From positions 358,473 to 422,472 of the forward strand of contig JASBSB010000007.1 of the NCBI GenBank assembly GCA_030149205.1: 64,000 nt of DNA, given 5' to 3'. Of this stretch, positions 53,106 to 62,103 are shown piece after piece. A model generated the notes under the pieces. The model ran no database searches, was not told the DNA's origin, and worked only from the letters and a program-made list of their open reading frames with translations. The number at the start of each line of letters is the position of its first letter. Position 1 is the first letter of the stretch. This stretch comes from Candidatus Heimdallarchaeota archaeon. Its GTDB lineage: Archaea; Asgardarchaeota; Heimdallarchaeia; Heimdallarchaeales; Kariarchaeaceae. A program made the position numbers and the translations under genes.

Positions 53106-53192
53106 GCTATAAATGCAAATCTACGTATAATGACCGACAAATTAAATTTCACCAAAACAAACTAATATAATTCAAATCGTTACAATAGAGCT

Positions 53193-53771
53193 GTGTCTCT
53201 TGAAGAATTATTGGAACAAGGTGATATTGAAACTTTATCAAAGTTTCAAACAAAAATTTATTGGGAGGAAAAAGACCTAGTTAAGATGGTATCAACCACA
53301 CAAAAAATTCTGAATACAATACAGGGTGGTGGCAAAGATCCATTTCTGTATAACCTGGCATCATTCACCTGTCCCTGGTGGAGTGACAGTTTACCAGTAA
53401 ACCAAACAGAAGCAGAAACAGGGATGAATGCAGCTCTAGAGCTTTTGGAACTTCGTCAAAGTCAGAAGACACCAGATACAAAACTAGCTGGTGCAAATTG
53501 GATACTCGCTGTTCATTACTTGTACACTGAGAGGAATTCAAAAGAGGCAATCTCTCATTTTCAGGAGTCAATAAAGCTCGTGAAAAATAATACAGATGAA
53601 TTTTCAAAACTGGTTAATGCCAACTCCATCGAGGGAATAGGGAGGGTTAAGGTGCTTTTACACAAGGAGGATCACCCAGAAGAGTTGGAATCTGCAAGAA
53701 ATGCCTATATAGCTTCAAATGATGAATACAGTCTCAAAGAACTAGAATATTTTCTTCAGAAAACCTCCTGA
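53193..53771 (+). CDS. hypothetical TPR-like helical protein
   Basis: 192 aa, GTG start with TAATATAATT about 25 nt upstream. All-helical; residues 95-130 (AGANWILAVHYLYTERNSKE, AISHFQESIKLV) fit a tetratricopeptide-type helix pair. No signal peptide or catalytic motif. It probably mediates protein contacts. Located 87 nt after the K+ channel gene but with its own promoter-like box. Confidence 0.55.
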   Translation: MSLEELLEQGDIETLSKFQTKIYWEEKDLVKMVSTTQKILNTIQGGGKDPFLYNLASFTCPWWSDSLPVNQTEAETGMNAALELLELRQSQKTPDTKLAGANWILAVHYLYTERNSKEAISHFQESIKLVKNNTDEFSKLVNANSIEGIGRVKVLLHKEDHPEELESARNAYIASNDEYSLKELEYFLQKTS

Positions 53772-53908
53772 ATAATAAAATTTGCTTCTGATAGGATGTC
53801 AATTTTAGTGCCCTTTGTTTCAAAATGACTTAAATTAGGGCTCAGTTGAAGCTATCAGGCATTCTAGTTTTATCCCTTTCCTCCCACCTATATTCAAACT
53901 AGAAAATC

Positions 53909-54859
53909 CTATTTTCTCCAACACTCGTAAATGAGCCTAACAACATTCTTCCATCGAATTTCGTCTGTCTCATCTTCACTTAGATTATATTCGGATTGAA
54001 CTCTCTCAAACAAACCTGGGAGGTCAGTGATGTCTTTGATATCAGAAGGGAAGGGTGCACCATCTAGATCTGCACCAGAGTGAACATGCTCAATCCCAGC
54101 AACCTCAATTAACTTCCCATACATCTGAATTGCACTGCTACTTCTGGCTTCATTTGGATCTGTAGAAAGAAACACGTTACAAAGGTTTACCCCTATGCTT
54201 CCGTTGGTATCAGCAACAGCCTGAACCATCTCAATAGTCAGGTTTCTTTTATGGTCTGCCAGTTCTCTCAGGTTGGAGTGACTCGCCATAATCGGTTTAT
54301 TTGTGTGCGAGATCACCTCCCAAAAGGATTTATCATTTAGATGTGAGACATCAATTATGATTCCGAGTGACTCCATTGCATCTAACAGGTCCTTTCCCTC
54401 CTGGGTTAATCCTCTAGTTTCTCCCTGTAACTGCCCAGTGGCAAACCTGTTTGCCTCATTCCAGGTAAGACTCATCGATCTCAATCCACACTCATAATAG
54501 ATGTATAACCTATTTAACTCTGAATCTATACCCGCAGCACCCTCAAAGTGCAACACTGCTCCTATTTTTCTATTTCTGCTCTGATTAGACAAATAAGAAT
54601 TAAGAAGTTCTTCGAAATCTTTTGTGTTATTGATTCGCAAAAGTTTGTTTCGTGGTTCTTCTGTCATCTTTAGCCATCTCTGAACCATATCCTCTGTAAC
54701 ATATTGGTTTTCTGTTGGATACCCTGTGAAAAACCCACAGAGTAGATTTGCCTTTCTAGCCCTTTTTAGATCCACATGTCCAACCTTTGATGCCTCATGG
54801 AACTTTCTTTTTTCTCTTTGCATTGCCCATAGGGTATCTAGGTGTGTGTCAATAAACAT
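53909..54859 (-). CDS. membrane dipeptidase (M19) family metallopeptidase
   Basis: 316 aa. Metal-binding and family motifs in order: DTHLDTLWAM (H-x-D), HFEGAAGID (bridging Glu), SLTWNEANRFATG, IIIDVSHLNDKSFWEVI (His), PIMASHSNLREL (His), and GADLDGAP. This is the full set for the two-zinc renal-dipeptidase fold, which hydrolyses dipeptides, including those with a C-terminal D-residue. No signal peptide, so cytoplasmic, unlike the mammalian enzyme. ATG start with TTATATATG about 25 nt upstream on the minus strand. Confidence 0.9.
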   Translation of the reverse strand: MFIDTHLDTLWAMQREKRKFHEASKVGHVDLKRARKANLLCGFFTGYPTENQYVTEDMVQRWLKMTEEPRNKLLRINNTKDFEELLNSYLSNQSRNRKIGAVLHFEGAAGIDSELNRLYIYYECGLRSMSLTWNEANRFATGQLQGETRGLTQEGKDLLDAMESLGIIIDVSHLNDKSFWEVISHTNKPIMASHSNLRELADHKRNLTIEMVQAVADTNGSIGVNLCNVFLSTDPNEARSSSAIQMYGKLIEVAGIEHVHSGADLDGAPFPSDIKDITDLPGLFERVQSEYNLSEDETDEIRWKNVVRLIYECWRK

Positions 54860-54957
54860 GGATTGTAAAATAGAGAATTACAGTTATATATGTTGTCTAA
54901 ACTAAGATAAAATTTTATCAATGTTTTATTTTAAATTATCAGTAAGATATCTTGGTA

Positions 54958-56661
54958 TTAAATTGGTACTCCAATCTTCCACCCTCTGCTTAGGACTAAA
55001 AAAGTGAACATGTAAAATACTATGAAGGCAATCATAAAAACAAATCCAATAGACATGCTTCCTGGTGCTTCTAGTTTATTTGTATGCGCTTCTTCTTCTT
55101 CCACATTTGTTGGAATGGGACTATCAAAAGATCCCTCTTTATCTACCTTTTTACCAAAGAAAAGAGAAATTACAATCAAACCAACGAATAATGCACCCCC
55201 AGTCACCGTAATTATCGCACCAATTCCCAACAACCAAAGTCCTATTTGCCATGCAAAGGTATTTACCCCTAAGGAAGTGTAGTAATCATAGGTCGCTGTT
55301 CTTCGTGGTGCACCTTGGACTCCTGCTATAAACATGCCTAAAGTAAGGATCGCAAGTCCTAATGCAAATAAATGAAGTTGAATTACTTTAAGATTACCTC
55401 CAATTATCTTTCTAGCGGGAATTAATTCAATAAAGTAATAAGCTAACCCCATAAACGCCATTGTTGTCCCCGCAACGACAGTTAGGTGGAAATGAGCATT
55501 TATCCTCAATGTATTGTGAGTAATCATGTTAAGTTGATATGTACCTTGAATACTTCCAAGCATGCCTCCAATCCCAAATAGGAGGATGCCCCATATAACC
55601 GCAGGTATCGCAGGTTCATTCCAGGGGAGCTCTCTAAGCCATGAAAATAAACCTTCACTGTGGTTCTTTTCTCTGATTTGCCTTTCCAAAGCTCCTGGAA
55701 TAACGAATGCATGGATCAAAGAAGGAACAGCCAAGGCCAAGGCAATTAATGTTGCATTAATCAACTTAAAAGGCATAGAATAAGCCGGATCCACAATTAA
55801 ATGATGGGTTGCCACTGGTACAGTAAACAAAAGATATCCCATGAATGCGAACCTAGAATACTTCTCATTTAAGGGTTTAGCACCTGTTGCTATATTAATT
55901 AAAATATACCACACTGCTGCTGTTGCAGAAATATTGATGTACTGAGCAGTATGACCGAATCCCCAAAATACCTGTTTCCAAAAATCTGCATTAGGGGCAG
56001 CAATTATGTCGTATGAATATAAATATGCTAGAATCATCACAATTGCACCATTTATAATCGCCTGAACAGCAATCACTACAGCAACGAATACCCCATAAAC
56101 TGCTAAAGGGAGTGATTCATGAGGATAACTTTTGGTTTTTTGCGCTTGATAAATTGTTAAGAAAAAGTTTATCCCTGCAACCAAAACCCCCACTGCGAAA
56201 AGTATATACCCTAGATAAAAAAACGGATTGGCTTTTAATGGAACATAAGCAGTAAACATTACAGTAGAATTGGGGTGATCAAAGAAAATAGTCCATTCTA
56301 ACATTAATGTTCCAAGGAGCATTAATGCAAATGCCCCCCACCCTAATCTCATTGAAGCCATTTTCGAATTTAACATAGCTGTAGATGCAAAATAGACCGC
56401 AGCTATTTCAAACCAGACAATCCACAGAATCAACATATTAATGCCATGAATGTTAACCACTTGATAGTATGTTGAATTGTCAATGAAGGAAAACCTAATT
56501 GGCATCTTGTGAATACCCATAATAAGTGCAGCGACTCCGCCGATGGCCAAAGCCAGAACTGCAACAACAGCGTTGGCAATCATTAATGGTTCTGCTTTTC
56601 GAAAAACTCTAAAGTTAGTTTTTGGACATACTCTAAACTCATCTTCATTTATTAAGCTCAT
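54958..56661 (-). CDS. coxA: haem-copper oxidase subunit I
   Basis: 567 aa from the ATG at 56661, set by a GGAGGT six nt upstream and a four-base ATGA overlap with subunit II; the longer frame to 56709 is spurious. Twelve or more TM helices. Low-spin haem His in NIHGINM (H72); CuB His and Tyr in FGHTAQYINIS (H237, Y241); CuB pair in ATHHLIVDP (H286, H287); high-spin and low-spin haem ligands in INAHFHLTVV (H390, H392). The usual HPEVY is HTAQY, keeping the His-Tyr spacing. It reduces O2 to water and pumps protons with subunits II and IIa. Family A versus B cannot be fixed by eye; B-like archaeal types are more likely. Confidence 0.92.
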   Translation of the reverse strand: MSLINEDEFRVCPKTNFRVFRKAEPLMIANAVVAVLALAIGGVAALIMGIHKMPIRFSFIDNSTYYQVVNIHGINMLILWIVWFEIAAVYFASTAMLNSKMASMRLGWGAFALMLLGTLMLEWTIFFDHPNSTVMFTAYVPLKANPFFYLGYILFAVGVLVAGINFFLTIYQAQKTKSYPHESLPLAVYGVFVAVVIAVQAIINGAIVMILAYLYSYDIIAAPNADFWKQVFWGFGHTAQYINISATAAVWYILINIATGAKPLNEKYSRFAFMGYLLFTVPVATHHLIVDPAYSMPFKLINATLIALALAVPSLIHAFVIPGALERQIREKNHSEGLFSWLRELPWNEPAIPAVIWGILLFGIGGMLGSIQGTYQLNMITHNTLRINAHFHLTVVAGTTMAFMGLAYYFIELIPARKIIGGNLKVIQLHLFALGLAILTLGMFIAGVQGAPRRTATYDYYTSLGVNTFAWQIGLWLLGIGAIITVTGGALFVGLIVISLFFGKKVDKEGSFDSPIPTNVEEEEAHTNKLEAPGSMSIGFVFMIAFIVFYMFTFLVLSRGWKIGVPI

Positions 56662-57239
56662 GCTACAACCTCCAGAAATCCAAGCATTGTATGATGTCCA
56701 ATCCCACAAAATTCATTACAAATAATCTGGAACAATCCGGTTGTGGTGGGTGTAAAATCAAAATAATAATCATATCCTGGAACAACTTGAAGTGAGATTA
56801 TCCAATTGTCTCCCACAATTTGGAATCCGTGTAGCACATCAATAGACCCCAAATGCATCCGGTATGTTAATCCTACCTTGAATTTTACACCATTAGCTGT
56901 CGATCCATTTAAATCAGAAGATGGTGCAAACCATGTGAATCGTTGTGCAACTAAGTATATGTCCCCCGAAGTAAAGCGGTCTAATGAGGTGTTCCCATTT
57001 GAAAGTTTCCCTGGGAACACTCCTTTAGAAGCTACATTTTCAGAGGTTGCTGTGGAAAGAAAGTTTTCATTTGATATACTGGTAAATTTGTCTGGTGGAT
57101 TTTGATCCCCTGTAAAGACCCATCCCACTGTCATAGATCCCATCATCAGAATCATTAAAATAATGACTCCACTCCAGATTTTTTCATCCTTACCTAAAGG
57201 AACTTTCCACCAGTTTTTGTTTGGATTTGTAATTGACAT
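56658..57239 (-). CDS. coxB: haem-copper oxidase subunit II (CuA)
   Basis: 193 aa. One TM helix (IWSGVIILMILMMGSMTVGWVF) then an extracytoplasmic cupredoxin domain with the CuA site: H137 (VLHGFQIVGDNW), C174, E176, C178, H182 and M185 in CNEFCGIGHHTM. All ligands are present. A single TM helix fits ba3-like subunit II. It receives electrons from a soluble donor and passes them to subunit I. AGGAGG six nt before the ATG and overlap with the gene for subunit I show translational coupling. Confidence 0.94.
   Translation of the reverse strand: MSITNPNKNWWKVPLGKDEKIWSGVIILMILMMGSMTVGWVFTGDQNPPDKFTSISNENFLSTATSENVASKGVFPGKLSNGNTSLDRFTSGDIYLVAQRFTWFAPSSDLNGSTANGVKFKVGLTYRMHLGSIDVLHGFQIVGDNWIISLQVVPGYDYYFDFTPTTTGLFQIICNEFCGIGHHTMLGFLEVVA
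56668..56673 (-). promoter_or_regulatory. Shine-Dalgarno for subunit I
   Basis: GGAGGT on the minus strand, six nt before the ATG at 56661; it decides the start. Confidence 0.65.
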
Positions 57240-57245
57240 ATTTTT

Positions 57246-57251
57246 CCTCCT
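57246..57251 (-). promoter_or_regulatory. Shine-Dalgarno for subunit II
   Basis: AGGAGG on the minus strand, six nt before the ATG at 57239, overlapping the stop of the small upstream gene. Confidence 0.65.
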
Positions 57252-57378
57252 ATATTTTGAATAAGATCTCTATCGCAATCCAAATCAACCAACCAACTGT
57301 GATTCCGGTTGCGATCCCTGCCTGTAACCAAAGGTTATCGGCAAATCTAGCAAATCTTGATTTTTGTTCAACTGTCAT
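57250..57378 (-). CDS. small single-TM oxidase subunit (IIa-like)
   Basis: 42 aa from the ATG at 57378 (the frame upstream to 57432 has only a TTG and runs through the promoter). Basic N-terminal part MTVEQKSRFARFADNLWLQA, one TM helix (GIATGITVGWLIWIAIEILF), short tail. Size, position directly before subunit II and shape fit the small IIa/IV-type subunits of ba3-like oxidases, which replace the second helix of subunit II. First gene of the operon IIa-II-I. Box CTTTAAATA is 30-40 nt upstream. Confidence 0.65.
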   Translation of the reverse strand: MTVEQKSRFARFADNLWLQAGIATGITVGWLIWIAIEILFKI

Positions 57379-57558
57379 GGTAGTATCTACCCGACTGCTA
57401 TACAATGAGAAGTATTTAAAGTTGCTGTACAAAATAAATTAATTTGTCACATTTCTTATCTTTGATCAGAAAATAGAAACTTAAAAAAGACTCATAAAAT
57501 CTTGTGATATTCCACATCTTCTGCGAAAATTAAATTAATGAGAAATGAATTTTATCCT

Positions 57559-58746
57559 ATGACCCACAAAATAAATACTGTACAAAGGGAAGTAACTGGG
57601 TTTTTTGGACTTGTTGGAATTTCTCTTGTTTTTTTTATCGGTGGAGTTTTTTTAGGCCCATTTAATGCCCTAAGAATGTCTGGATTGATCAATTTTCCAG
57701 AAATCCATTACATTCACTGGAATACAGCTTTGTTAGGCGGTGTAACTTTTATATTGTTGCTTCAATTTTTTGTATTCGTTAATTTAACAGTGGGTGTCCC
57801 AAAATATTTCCCGTTAGGAATTTTTGCAATTTGGCTTTTAGCTATATTAATTAACTATCTGACCATATTTAACCTCGTGTCTCCAGTAGTCCCCAAAATC
57901 CTTTTTGTTAGTGTCGCTATTTTGTTACTTTATATAGATTACAGGTTGTTAAAACTCCCTTATATTCAACCCTCTGAAGGCTTACACCTTTATTTTGTTG
58001 CTGGAACATTCTGGTTAATGATTGGAATTATAAACTTTGAATCTCTATTCTATATGAATTCGCTTTTTCTTTTCAGCTATGTTTACGGTTTCTTTACAAA
58101 CTTTTTATTTGGTGGGTTATTCTTTTTTGTTCCGATACTCTACTCTCAAAAATCACCAAGTCTGACTTCAATTAAATTACACAATGGGTTCTTAAACTTG
58201 GGAATAATTTTTGGATTTATTTTCGAATATTCCAAAAAACAGGGTGGGATCGAATTTGGATGGGCCCTTGATTTGGTAAGCACGGTGTTTTGGTTTTTGG
58301 CTTTTGCAATATTTTTCTTTTGGTTTGCAGATTTAATTTACAAGGCTGGTTTAAGTGTTTCAATTTTTGGTTTAATTGTTGGTATGATAATGTATGGTTT
58401 ATTTTTATTTGATAGTTTTGTGGGAGCAATTTTACCTGCTTGGGTAGGACTGAGACATGTACATTTAATGTTTGTTGGAGTATTCGTTATAACCATTTCT
58501 TCCATAGGATTAAAAATTATCCGAATTGAGTCCGGGAGGGAAAACAATGAAACAATTGATTGGGACTTTCAAACTCTTAAGACCATAAATAAAGTAAAAG
58601 CAGTCCTCTTATCCTTTGTTATTTTAGGTGTTGCAGGAGTCTTATTTTCATTTACCATACAAGATTACCTCTGGCTTGCTTATTCTGGATTTTTTCTTAT
58701 AATTTTTTTCTCTATCAACATTTTTTATGTTATACTAAATTCTTAA
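57559..58746 (+). CDS. polytopic haem-copper-oxidase-like or NnrS-like protein
   Basis: 395 aa from the ATG at 57559 (AAAATTAAATTA is centred about 27 nt upstream; the ATG at 57538 overlaps that box). Twelve TM helices. His residues sit where haem ligands occur in subunit-I-like proteins: IHYIHWNTALLGG near TM2, LHLYF, and LRHVHLMFVG near the C-terminus. The CuB His-Tyr motif is not found. It resembles NnrS or degenerate subunit-I proteins that bind haem but are not oxidases. It is divergent from the oxidase operon, with starts about 180 nt apart, so a role in respiration, NO handling or oxidase assembly is plausible but unproven. Confidence 0.6.
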   Translation: MTHKINTVQREVTGFFGLVGISLVFFIGGVFLGPFNALRMSGLINFPEIHYIHWNTALLGGVTFILLLQFFVFVNLTVGVPKYFPLGIFAIWLLAILINYLTIFNLVSPVVPKILFVSVAILLLYIDYRLLKLPYIQPSEGLHLYFVAGTFWLMIGIINFESLFYMNSLFLFSYVYGFFTNFLFGGLFFFVPILYSQKSPSLTSIKLHNGFLNLGIIFGFIFEYSKKQGGIEFGWALDLVSTVFWFLAFAIFFFWFADLIYKAGLSVSIFGLIVGMIMYGLFLFDSFVGAILPAWVGLRHVHLMFVGVFVITISSIGLKIIRIESGRENNETIDWDFQTLKTINKVKAVLLSFVILGVAGVLFSFTIQDYLWLAYSGFFLIIFFSINIFYVILNS

Positions 58747-58760
58747 TTAGATCAAGTAGT

Positions 58761-59312
58761 TTACTTAGAAAGGATTTTAGAAACTACATAGCGTAAATCT
58801 AACAACAAACCGATCAAAAGTACCAGGTTGAAAGCAAATGTAAAGATCAACCACGTAAATCCACTGACGTCATTGATGTAAAGTATAAAACCAGCGATCA
58901 TGGTCAGAATCACGTAGATCATATACAGGAATATCTTAGGGACATTCCTATCTGCAACTAAAATATGATCGGCCAGCTCGCCTAGGAGGGCAGGATTACT
59001 GTCTTGAACAAAATATTTCCCATTTGCTGTCTTCTCAACCAATGAGAAAGTATAGAGCCTTGAAAGATGGTAAGCAACAAGCGATGGTGTGCTATATCCC
59101 AACTCTTTTTGTAGCTCACTGACCCCATGTAATTTTCCAGGACTGCTTGCCAAGAAGTGATAGATCTCCAAGGTTTTTCCCTGAATCTTTTCACTGTAAT
59201 CAATCTCTGGCTCTGGGTACAAATCCTTGTCTGTGAGTAAATCTTTTACTAAAGGTTTGGCTAAACCATCTGATGAAAAAGCCTCATCATTCTTTTTTTG
59301 ATTACCAGCCAT
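58761..59312 (-). CDS. membrane-bound winged-helix protein (pair B)
   Basis: 183 aa. Paralogue of the protein at 39258: N-terminal tail with DKDLYPEPEID, winged helix about 48-108 (LEIYHFLASSPGKLHGVSEL, QKELGYSTPSLVAYHLSRLY, wing GKYFVQD), linker NPALLGELADHILVADRNVP, and two TM helices (about 131-150 and 155-175). The gene starts one base after the stop of the exported-protein gene, so it is co-translated. The linker is the best conserved part between the paralogues, suggesting it joins membrane and DNA-binding movements. Probable membrane-tethered transcription regulator. Confidence 0.78.
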   Translation of the reverse strand: MAGNQKKNDEAFSSDGLAKPLVKDLLTDKDLYPEPEIDYSEKIQGKTLEIYHFLASSPGKLHGVSELQKELGYSTPSLVAYHLSRLYTFSLVEKTANGKYFVQDSNPALLGELADHILVADRNVPKIFLYMIYVILTMIAGFILYINDVSGFTWLIFTFAFNLVLLIGLLLDLRYVVSKILSK

Positions 59313-59313
59313 C

Positions 59314-61050
59314 TTAAACCCTCCTCACAGTCTCAATGTAAAGTCCAGTTGATACTTTAGACTTCAGGGTTAAGACACCCATGTACACGATTTCAAGCTT
59401 GTCTCCCATCGAATTAAACGTGATAAGTTTAGCAAAAGAGACCCCTGTAATATCTCTTTTTATTCCTGTATCGTCACAAGAATATGAAGTTCCTCTTTCA
59501 GGACCAAGGACGGGAGAAATTGCTGATAGGTTGTACGTGTTGTTGGTCACAGATCCAGTAACTTTAACTCTGGTTAGAAATTCACCAATTGAACTACCAC
59601 AATTACCTATTGAGGGTAAATATGTGTTATTTACCTTGTAAAGTTTACTATAAACCATTAATTCAATACGATTGGGATCGGTATTTAACACATCAACAAA
59701 CGTCCTTTCACTCTTCATATAGTTCGGAGAATACGCCGACCCCTGAACCAAAATCGAAGAGTTAAGTCTTGGGAAGGAGACTGAACTGTTTGCAAACGAG
59801 AGGTAATTTCCGTTGGTTGGATGAGTGGGGTCAAACAAGGAGAGCTGTAATCCAGACTTACTGATTTTGTTCAAAAATATATTGTCATTGTAACTCTGAC
59901 TTCGGTCCCAATTTGAAACATTTTGATAAAACCCGTTTAAGTTTGCTGAGTTGAAAAGAACTCCAAAAAAACTTCCAACCTCAAATATTTGCAGTGTTTC
60001 AAGAGCTCCACCTGTGACAAATGGATATGGTAGCAACTGCCAGTAATAGCTTTTGTTTAAAGTTGGGTCAATCATAACATAATTTGCCCTGTTTAACCCA
60101 GAATAATTTCCTTCAAGATTATTTACAATTGTCCCTGATCCAGTTAGGTGTATTCTGCCCTTTGAATCGATCAAATTGACTTGGGAGTTAGTCATATTTA
60201 TCACCCCAAAATTATCAACTGTTTTGGGAGTCCTTAAAATTTCTCTGAAGTCTATTTGTAGGTGTGTATTGTTTAACAAGCCAAACTTGACAGGAGATCC
60301 TTGAGACAATTTGTCAGGATTCATCAACTTCTGATAAATCTTTGATGAAATCGTGTAATAGGTTTTTTGTTCTCTAAAGTTTGAAATTGGACCGGTTTGA
60401 TTTATCTCATTAAATAACAAAAGAAATTTTTGTTTTCCATAGTAATCTAGGCTGGCAACACTCATATTCCCTGTTGGAAGCCTGTAAACAAGAGATTTGA
60501 GATCAATAGAAACGCTTGGTTCGACTTTTATGGGGAGATAGAATGTTCTCTTAATATACTCCGCAGGAAAACCACGATAAGTGAAGCTGGAGTTATATCC
60601 CTGGGAGAAGGTAATGTACTGAGACTCTTTTATTGTAAGAAGTATAAGCGACTTGTTGATTCCCATTAGAGAAAAAGCATAGAATATTGTGTGATTCACC
60701 TCTGATGCGGTATTGTCTATACCCATAATAGGTTGTAAATAATCAAATAAAGGCAGTTGTGTAATCTTCTTAGTAAAGGTGTCATGCTCTATAAGAATAT
60801 ATGAGTATTTCTGGGTGTTGTTTACCCCCGATTTTGAATTGAATTCAAATCCAACCCAATAATTTTTGTCGTTGACCGTTATAGCCTTAGAAACTGGATA
60901 GAAGTTCGTGTTGGCCACAGGTTGATAGCTAGGGTTGAAATTATCTGCGACATAAATCACAGTACTGGTTATTACAATGGAAAGAACTACTAAAGAGAGT
61001 GCCTTTCCAGTTGGAAATCTCATCAATGATATAACCTTCCAAGATTGCAT
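59314..61050 (-). CDS. large membrane-anchored exported protein (pair B)
   Basis: 578 aa from the ATG at 61050 (MQSWKVISLMRFPTGKALS), which aligns with the start of the pair A protein; the frame to 61152 is an unsupported extension. CTTAAATTT lies about 24 nt upstream. One N-terminal anchor (LVVLSIVITSTVIYVA), then about 540 extracytoplasmic residues rich in N-glycosylation sites and beta pattern. Shared with pair A: YPVSKAITVNDKNYWVGFEF, VNLIDSKGRIHLTGSG, YVMIDPTLNKSYYWQLLPYP and the end GLYIETVRRV. No known domain. Presumed sensor or surface partner of the membrane winged-helix protein. Confidence 0.75.
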   Translation of the reverse strand: MQSWKVISLMRFPTGKALSLVVLSIVITSTVIYVADNFNPSYQPVANTNFYPVSKAITVNDKNYWVGFEFNSKSGVNNTQKYSYILIEHDTFTKKITQLPLFDYLQPIMGIDNTASEVNHTIFYAFSLMGINKSLILLTIKESQYITFSQGYNSSFTYRGFPAEYIKRTFYLPIKVEPSVSIDLKSLVYRLPTGNMSVASLDYYGKQKFLLLFNEINQTGPISNFREQKTYYTISSKIYQKLMNPDKLSQGSPVKFGLLNNTHLQIDFREILRTPKTVDNFGVINMTNSQVNLIDSKGRIHLTGSGTIVNNLEGNYSGLNRANYVMIDPTLNKSYYWQLLPYPFVTGGALETLQIFEVGSFFGVLFNSANLNGFYQNVSNWDRSQSYNDNIFLNKISKSGLQLSLFDPTHPTNGNYLSFANSSVSFPRLNSSILVQGSAYSPNYMKSERTFVDVLNTDPNRIELMVYSKLYKVNNTYLPSIGNCGSSIGEFLTRVKVTGSVTNNTYNLSAISPVLGPERGTSYSCDDTGIKRDITGVSFAKLITFNSMGDKLEIVYMGVLTLKSKVSTGLYIETVRRV

Positions 61051-61175
61051 AATTAAATTATACTGATAAAATTTAAGAAAAAATGGGTTTGAAAGGGGTT
61101 GAAAGACAAAAATAATCCAAAATAATCTATCAATTTTATGATTTTTTTTCATTTATGTTGGGTGGTATCTTATTT

Positions 61176-62012
61176 CTATATCTTATTCCCACACACTGTA
61201 CAATACAAATCACCTGTGATTTGAGCACCACAGGAGGGACAAAATCTTTCAACCCTATCTTGAATTATTATGGGAATCTGAAGTGTGTAATCCTTTTTTA
61301 AAGCCCTGTCAACCACGAACTTGAAAAAATAATCTATCTGAAAGTTTATTCCCCTAATAGTTTTTATTCTCTTTGGTAAAAGAAATGGTTTTTGGAACTC
61401 AAGGTCAACACTTTGAGTGGAAATTCTTTCTGTGTTCATATAACCTTCTCCCCTCGCTTGTCCTAAAATAAACCTAAACAAATCCAGCCTTAACGCTCTG
61501 AACCCTTCGAAGAGGTTCAAAATAAATCTGTATTTTACAAGGTCTCCTGATGAGTAAACATTTTGTGGCAATTCAAAAGTGACAAACTTAGTCTCAGTTT
61601 TAATGGGGGTAATTTTGTTGTTATAGAGGTTCCTGACATCTGTTGGGTAGTAATACCGTTGATCTGGTTTCCATTTTTGGTCTAATTCCACCTCGATACC
61701 ATGAAAAACATTCACATTCTCCGAATGATAACTTCCAGCGACATCTAAAGGGATAATCACAGAAATTTTTCCTCTGTAAATATTTTGGCCTTCAACTGGT
61801 TGAATTGTAATAGAATTGGCATAAAGGTCTATCTCTTCCATTGCAGTGTATGAGTGTTTTCCAGACCTAATCTTAAATCTCACAGTTTCCCTACCATACA
61901 GGTTAATTCGAACCTTTCGTACTTCATTATTTCTGTCTTGGATGGCTACCTCTGCGTTCATCGTTTCCCCAGGGAGATAATACTCCTTATCGAAAGTCAC
62001 TTGTATGTTCAT
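61176..62012 (-). CDS. arrestin-fold protein with C-terminal zinc ribbon (copy 1)
   Basis: 278 aa. N-terminal arrestin-like beta sandwich: VTFDKEYYLPGETMNAEVAI, VRKVRINLYGRETVRF, then the second sandwich from about 145 (FVTFELPQNVYSSGDLVKYR). This matches the arrestin/Vps26/Spo0M pattern (YLPGE, later L-x-G-x-E). Residues 255-278 are a zinc ribbon, FCPSCGAQITGDLYCTVCGN. Cytoplasmic, no TM. Arrestin-type proteins act as trafficking or signalling adaptors in eukaryotes; Asgard relatives are known. CATATAAAT is centred about 27 nt upstream of the ATG. The gene lies upstream of pair B on the same strand. Confidence 0.78.
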   Translation of the reverse strand: MNIQVTFDKEYYLPGETMNAEVAIQDRNNEVRKVRINLYGRETVRFKIRSGKHSYTAMEEIDLYANSITIQPVEGQNIYRGKISVIIPLDVAGSYHSENVNVFHGIEVELDQKWKPDQRYYYPTDVRNLYNNKITPIKTETKFVTFELPQNVYSSGDLVKYRFILNLFEGFRALRLDLFRFILGQARGEGYMNTERISTQSVDLEFQKPFLLPKRIKTIRGINFQIDYFFKFVVDRALKKDYTLQIPIIIQDRVERFCPSCGAQITGDLYCTVCGNKI

Positions 62013-62034
62013 CTAAATTAATTTTATGTATTCG

Positions 62035-62043
62035 CATATAAAT
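62035..62043 (-). promoter_or_regulatory. promoter box of arrestin copy 1
   Basis: CATATAAAT (plus-strand reading) centred about 27 nt before the ATG at 62012. Confidence 0.45.
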
Positions 62044-62103
62044 TTGTAGGAAATATCTTGGTCTATTGCTTGATTATTTGTAGATGTTTTGATGACATCA
62101 TTA

